Below, one piece after another: positions 5,831 to 8,995 of a stretch of DNA of 8,995 nucleotides. Origin of the DNA: Candidatus Melainabacteria bacterium. GTDB lineage: Bacteria > Cyanobacteriota > Vampirovibrionia > Obscuribacterales > Obscuribacteraceae. The position numbers were made by a program, and so were the translations under genes. The stretch spans positions 1-8,995 of the forward strand of contig PSRH01000259.1 of NCBI GenBank assembly GCA_003175915.1, given 5' to 3'. Position 1 is the stretch's first letter. Every line of letters begins with the position of its first letter. A model generated the notes under the pieces. It worked only from the letters and a program-made list of their open reading frames with translations, made no database searches and was not told the origin of the DNA.

Positions 5831-6793
5831 ATGCAACCAGGTTCTATTACAGTGCACCCTGGTTCCCCCGATAGTTATTCAGTTGAGTTGACTGATGGGA
5901 TGGTTTTGACCATCGGCCGTAAAGCCACCGGCGGAGGCAACAATCGGCTTGTCCTGGCTTTTCCAGAGGTTTCCGGACAGCACGCCGAAATCCGCTGCAA
6001 ACCAGGTACTTGGACTATTGTAGACTCCGGTAGTACGAATGGCACTACTCTTAATGGCACACCCCTTACACCCGGTCGTGAATACACGCTTAAGAATCGA
6101 GACTTGATCGGGATAGCGCAGTATCAATTGCTGATCGACATCCCGAGAGAGTCTCAGAGTGCTGAAGCCGACGAGCAGGACCAGGAAAGCACTCAGTTCA
6201 GCATAAAGCTGATCAATGCCACCATCCTCGTGGGAGACATAAAAAATTTCAGCAGTTTGATGGAGGAGTATGCTGCCAATCCGGAGCACGTGATGGAAGT
6301 AACCGGCAAACTTTTTGAGTTGTTGAATCGCGAAATCAGTCGAAATTACGGACAGCTGGAAAAAATTGCCGGGGACGCCATTATGGCCTATTGGCACACT
6401 GGTGGAACGAAAATCGATACCAACCTGTCGGCGCATCAGGCTTGCCTTTCCGCCCTTAAGCTGAAAGAGGTGACAAACACCATTGCCGGCAATCGTTCCT
6501 ACTGGCCGTTTCCCAACCACGCTCTGGCGCTGGATATGGCACTGGCAACGGGTCCGGTAGCCAGCGGGGCGCTTGGTCGTGCCCAGGGTAACCCCGCCCT
6601 TTTAGGAGATACAGCCAACCTAGCCTTTCGACTGGAAAAGTTAATCGGCGATGATCGGCGCGGCGCTATTGTCGTAGACAGCAACACTTACGATTTGACC
6701 AAGGATCGCTTCAAATTTTCTTTCCTGGGCGAGTTCGCAATTAAAGGAAGACAAAGGGCCGTCAACGTCTATGAGCTGTTGGGTGCCCTTTGA
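5831..6793 (+). CDS. FHA domain-class III nucleotide cyclase fusion, probable adenylate cyclase
   Basis: This is a 320-aa cytoplasmic signalling enzyme. The N-terminal FHA domain (about 5-105) binds phosphothreonine peptides and keeps its hallmark residues: G29-R30, the S48-x2-H51 motif, and DSGSTNGTTLNG at 65-76. After an acidic linker (about 106-121), a class III cyclase domain (about 125-315) shows metal-binding D136 (VGDIKNF), LEKIAGDAIMAYW with substrate lysine K178 and second metal-binding D182, and GDTANLAFRLEKL with D260, N263 and R267. The Lys/Asp pair points to ATP rather than GTP, and both metal and transition-state residues are present, so the domain should be active. There are no membrane segments. 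The ATG at 5831 follows AGAGGG, and the gene lies 15 bp after metK and 24 bp before nagZ, in one operon. Regulation by a Ser/Thr kinase through the FHA domain is inferred. FHA-cyclase fusions are, as I recall, known from Cyanobacteria. Confidence 0.9.
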   Translation: MQPGSITVHPGSPDSYSVELTDGMVLTIGRKATGGGNNRLVLAFPEVSGQHAEIRCKPGTWTIVDSGSTNGTTLNGTPLTPGREYTLKNRDLIGIAQYQLLIDIPRESQSAEADEQDQESTQFSIKLINATILVGDIKNFSSLMEEYAANPEHVMEVTGKLFELLNREISRNYGQLEKIAGDAIMAYWHTGGTKIDTNLSAHQACLSALKLKEVTNTIAGNRSYWPFPNHALALDMALATGPVASGALGRAQGNPALLGDTANLAFRLEKLIGDDRRGAIVVDSNTYDLTKDRFKFSFLGEFAIKGRQRAVNVYELLGAL

Positions 6794-6817
6794 TCGGCAA
6801 AAAGAGTTAGGCGGGTT

Positions 6818-8407
6818 ATGGGCAAGCTAGAGTCAGTAGAACAAGCGGTCGGGCGTCTTATGTCCGCCAGATTTTCTGGAGTTGAGCTTGGCTCTGGCTT
6901 CGAAAAGGCTCTCAAGAACGGGACTATCGGCGGTGTCGTATTCTTCAAAGAAAATGGAGCTAAACTCCGTCAACTAATTGACCTTATCGAATACGTCGAG
7001 AGTACCAGCCTGCATCCCGTTATCCTTTCAGTGGATCAAGAAGGCGGGGCCGTGCAACGCTTCGAGCACTTCCTCACCCCGATACCATCAGCGATGGCGC
7101 TAGCTGCTGCCGGTAGGCTGGAAGCCGTGCAGGAAATTTATAACCTCAATGCATTGCAGTGCAAACTTTTGGGATTCAATTGCTTGCTGACGCCCGTTCT
7201 TGATGTGCTGCAGAATGCCTTTAACCCAATGGTAGGAACCAGGGCCTTCAGTAGCGAACCGGACATGGTAAGCGACCTGGCTGCAGCAGCAGCCCAAGTG
7301 ATCTCAGAACAGGGGCTGCTCCCCGTAGGAAAGCATTTCCCGGGCTATGGTGATGTGCTGGAAGACGCCCACCTGGACCTGGCCATCAACAACTCCGACG
7401 CAAAGTCCATCTGGCAAACAGATCTGGCCCCATTTCACAAGCTGGGCAACAGCCTTCCGGCACTGATGGTCGGTCATGTCTGGCTGAGCGCGGTGGATCC
7501 AGAACCTCTGCCATCATCTATTTCCAAGCGCATGGTAAGCGACATCTTGAGAGGCTATCTCAAATACGATGGTCTGGTATTCACGGATGATCTGGCCATG
7601 AAAGCGGTGACCAATACCTGGCCGCTCGAAGAAGCAGCACTCATGGCCTTTGAAGCAGGAGCTGATCATCTTCTAGTATTAGGCGGCCTGGAAGAATACC
7701 TCTCCGTCCACAAGAGTTTAGTGAAAGCCGTTAAGTCGGGCAAAATAAGCGAAGTGCGACTGGCCAGATCGCTCAAGCGAATAGAACGGAGCTTCGGCAA
7801 AAACAAAGATACAAACAAAAAACGTTCGAAAGAAACTTCCCTGCAAGCTCTCGAACAATCAATAGCCGCTTCTTATGACCTGGTGCGACAAACATCATCC
7901 GCTGCAGTAACGGCACTGCGAGGAGAGGTACCAAAGATTGCCTCGGGTGAGTGGCTTGTCATTGTCCCCAACCACTCCCGTCATCCGTTGCGTTTGGCTG
8001 CCTATCTGAACGAGGAACTGAGTCTCAACAGGAAGGGTAGCAAAAAGTTCAAAGGCCTTCGTTTCGCCGAGGTGAGGTACAGTGTAGACCCCTCGCCGGA
8101 GGAAACCGCGGAAATTGCCAAGGAATGTGCAGAGCGTAACTGCATCTATCTTACCTTTCGCACTCTCTGCAATCACGGTCAAATCCGCCTGGGTGAAGTG
8201 ATTTGCAGCAACGCCCGCGAACACCTGAACATCGCCTGCGATATTCCCTACGATCTGGTCGGTTTACCTGACTGGAAGAACTGCGTGGCTACTTTCGATC
8301 CATCTGAGCTAGCCATGCGCGGACTTGTGCCCATACTTCTTGGAGATCAAAAGCCGAAGGGAAATTGTCCCGTCGATCTGAATCTCGAACTGTCTTCGGT
8401 CGATTGA
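6818..8407 (+). CDS. nagZ: NagZ-type beta-N-acetylglucosaminidase, glycoside hydrolase family 3, two-domain form
   Basis: Cleaves terminal beta-GlcNAc, most likely from peptidoglycan fragments in recycling. Residues about 5-330 form the GH3 TIM-barrel: VDQEGGAVQRF at 72-82 (substrate Asp D73), GTRAF at 140-144, GKHFPGYGDVLEDAH at 171-185 (K172, H173 and the acid/base loop with D183-x-H185), and FTDDLAM at 255-261, where D257 is the nucleophile by the GH3 signature. A lysine-rich linker (328-338, KNKDTNKKRSK) leads to a second domain (about 340-529) like the GH3 C-terminal alpha/beta domain of Bacillus NagZ, including PYDLVGLPDW and LLGDQKPKGNCPVDL near the end. No signal peptide is present, so a cytoplasmic site is likely. 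Two oddities are QEGGA where QEGGR is usual, and FPGYGD where FPGHGD is usual. The ATG at 6818 follows TAGGCGGG. Third gene of the metK operon; it ends 4 bp from the convergent TPR gene. Confidence 0.92.
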   Translation: MGKLESVEQAVGRLMSARFSGVELGSGFEKALKNGTIGGVVFFKENGAKLRQLIDLIEYVESTSLHPVILSVDQEGGAVQRFEHFLTPIPSAMALAAAGRLEAVQEIYNLNALQCKLLGFNCLLTPVLDVLQNAFNPMVGTRAFSSEPDMVSDLAAAAAQVISEQGLLPVGKHFPGYGDVLEDAHLDLAINNSDAKSIWQTDLAPFHKLGNSLPALMVGHVWLSAVDPEPLPSSISKRMVSDILRGYLKYDGLVFTDDLAMKAVTNTWPLEEAALMAFEAGADHLLVLGGLEEYLSVHKSLVKAVKSGKISEVRLARSLKRIERSFGKNKDTNKKRSKETSLQALEQSIAASYDLVRQTSSAAVTALRGEVPKIASGEWLVIVPNHSRHPLRLAAYLNEELSLNRKGSKKFKGLRFAEVRYSVDPSPEETAEIAKECAERNCIYLTFRTLCNHGQIRLGEVICSNAREHLNIACDIPYDLVGLPDWKNCVATFDPSELAMRGLVPILLGDQKPKGNCPVDLNLELSSVD

Positions 8408-8411
8408 TCGC

Positions 8412-8903
8412 TCAGTTACGGTTGCGAGGTACATGGCTTTTCTTCAAACATTCATCCAAGCCTTTTTTGGCCTCTAAGTTGTTTGGGTCGACAAACATTG
8501 CTCTTCGAAATTGATTTTCGGCGTTTGGATAATCTTGTTTTTGGAGCAGGGATTTTCCGTAGCGGAGATGCACTGAGGATAGGTTCACTCGAAACACTTT
8601 ATTAGTCGGCTCCGCCATCAATGCGGCCTCATGCTCTTTAATGGCTTCATCCCAAGATCCTTTCATACCGAGTATGACTCCGAGATTGTTGTGCTCCAGC
8701 CCATTATCTTGTTCTGGTATGGTCGGCGCACCCAGAAAATGGGGGCGGAGTCCGAAGTCTCCAACTTGGCCGGCTGGTTGGCCTAACACCTTATCATCTT
8801 TGATGATCTCGGAAGACAAGCCCCCTGTAGCAGAAAGTAAGCAGATGAGCGAGGCTAGATAAACGATCGTGATGGTCTTGCTGGTATGTTCTTTGGCGTG
8901 CAT
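8412..8903 (-). CDS. Secreted TPR-repeat protein, 163 aa
   Basis: This small exported protein of unknown specific role is probably a protein-protein interaction scaffold in the periplasm or cell envelope. A signal peptide is visible: the N-region MHAKEHTSKT, the hydrophobic core ITIVYLASLICLLSA (11-25), and a likely cut near residues 27-31. A polar stretch free of repeats (about 32-66) precedes two tetratricopeptide repeats: about 68-101 (NNLGVILGMKGSWDEAIKEH, then AALMAEPT) and about 107-140 (LRYGKSLLQKQDYPNAENQF, then RRAMFVDPNN). A capping helix (LEAKKGLDECLKK) follows. The ATG at 8901-8903 has GAGG four bases upstream on the minus strand. It converges on nagZ with only 4 bp between stops and no hairpin terminator between them, so transcripts probably overlap. 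No partner can be named. Confidence 0.82.
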   Translation of the reverse strand: MHAKEHTSKTITIVYLASLICLLSATGGLSSEIIKDDKVLGQPAGQVGDFGLRPHFLGAPTIPEQDNGLEHNNLGVILGMKGSWDEAIKEHEAALMAEPTNKVFRVNLSSVHLRYGKSLLQKQDYPNAENQFRRAMFVDPNNLEAKKGLDECLKKSHVPRNRN

Positions 8904-8995
8904 TATGCCTCAAGAATAATCGCCACACTGTAAAGAATTGGTGAAGGCAAATCTAGCTGTGCTCAGTTCACACTGTCCCCGGCTGCCACATTCGA
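8904..8995. promoter_or_regulatory. Upstream region of the TPR gene with a direct repeat
   Basis: This segment reaches the window edge and should hold the TPR gene promoter (minus strand), but no convincing -35/-10 pair is visible. CACACTGT occurs twice in the same orientation, at 8924-8931 and 8969-8976, starting 45 bp apart. The spacing is close to whole helical turns, which would suit a regulator binding one DNA face, though two 8-mers may be chance. Confidence 0.25.

Noticed and set aside
5879..6520. Minus-strand open frame of 213 codons opposite the FHA-cyclase gene
   Set aside because: It is fully antisense to a gene with clear FHA and cyclase motifs, and its translation shows no recognisable domain.

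Overview
The window holds nine protein-coding genes, one cut by the left edge, and no rRNA, tRNA, CRISPR array or mobile element that I can recognise. GC content is balanced, genes are tightly packed, and TTG starts occur. The MetK resembles cyanobacterial and firmicute forms: its sequence runs QSPDIAGGVSVALEKRSK... before GAGDQG, and it contains PYLRPDGKTQV. An FHA-cyclase fusion, a TPR secretory protein and an ECF sigma operon accompany it. Together these fit a non-photosynthetic relative of Cyanobacteria (Melainabacteria/Vampirovibrionia, Obscuribacter-like). This placement is an inference from sequence feel, not a demonstrated assignment.

Layout. 1-492 (minus) is the N-terminal part of a glycerate kinase. 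It is divergent from an unrecognised 162-aa gene at 652-1140 (plus). Next is a minus-strand block, 4150 down to 1154, that looks like one operon in transcription order: an ECF sigma factor, a membrane-anchored anti-sigma factor with three zinc-finger (ZAS/zf-HC2) modules, a secreted Spy/CpxP-like LTxxQ protein, and an arginyl-tRNA-synthetase-like protein that keeps the N-terminal tRNA-binding domain and the DALR anticodon-binding domain but lacks the whole catalytic domain. A 408-bp divergent region (4151-4558) follows, with several inverted repeats and a good metK -10 box. A plus-strand operon then runs metK, an FHA-class III nucleotide cyclase and a two-domain NagZ-type GH3 enzyme (4559-8407). 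It meets a minus-strand TPR protein with a signal peptide (8412-8903) tail to tail, 4 bp apart.

How the genes may work together. The sigma/anti-sigma/Spy-like set resembles a cell-envelope or metal stress circuit, in which a periplasmic LTxxQ sensor modulates a zinc-finger anti-sigma factor (compare CnrYXH). The ArgRS-like gene 63 bp downstream is probably co-transcribed, which would tie a tRNA-binding protein to the stress regulon. The metK operon couples S-adenosylmethionine synthesis, probable cAMP signalling and cell-wall sugar recycling; whether these are functionally linked or only co-transcribed cannot be told from sequence.

The most unusual items are the catalytic-domain-less ArgRS paralogue and its place in an ECF operon, the triple-ZAS anti-sigma factor, and possible RNA structures in the metK leader and the divergent region.
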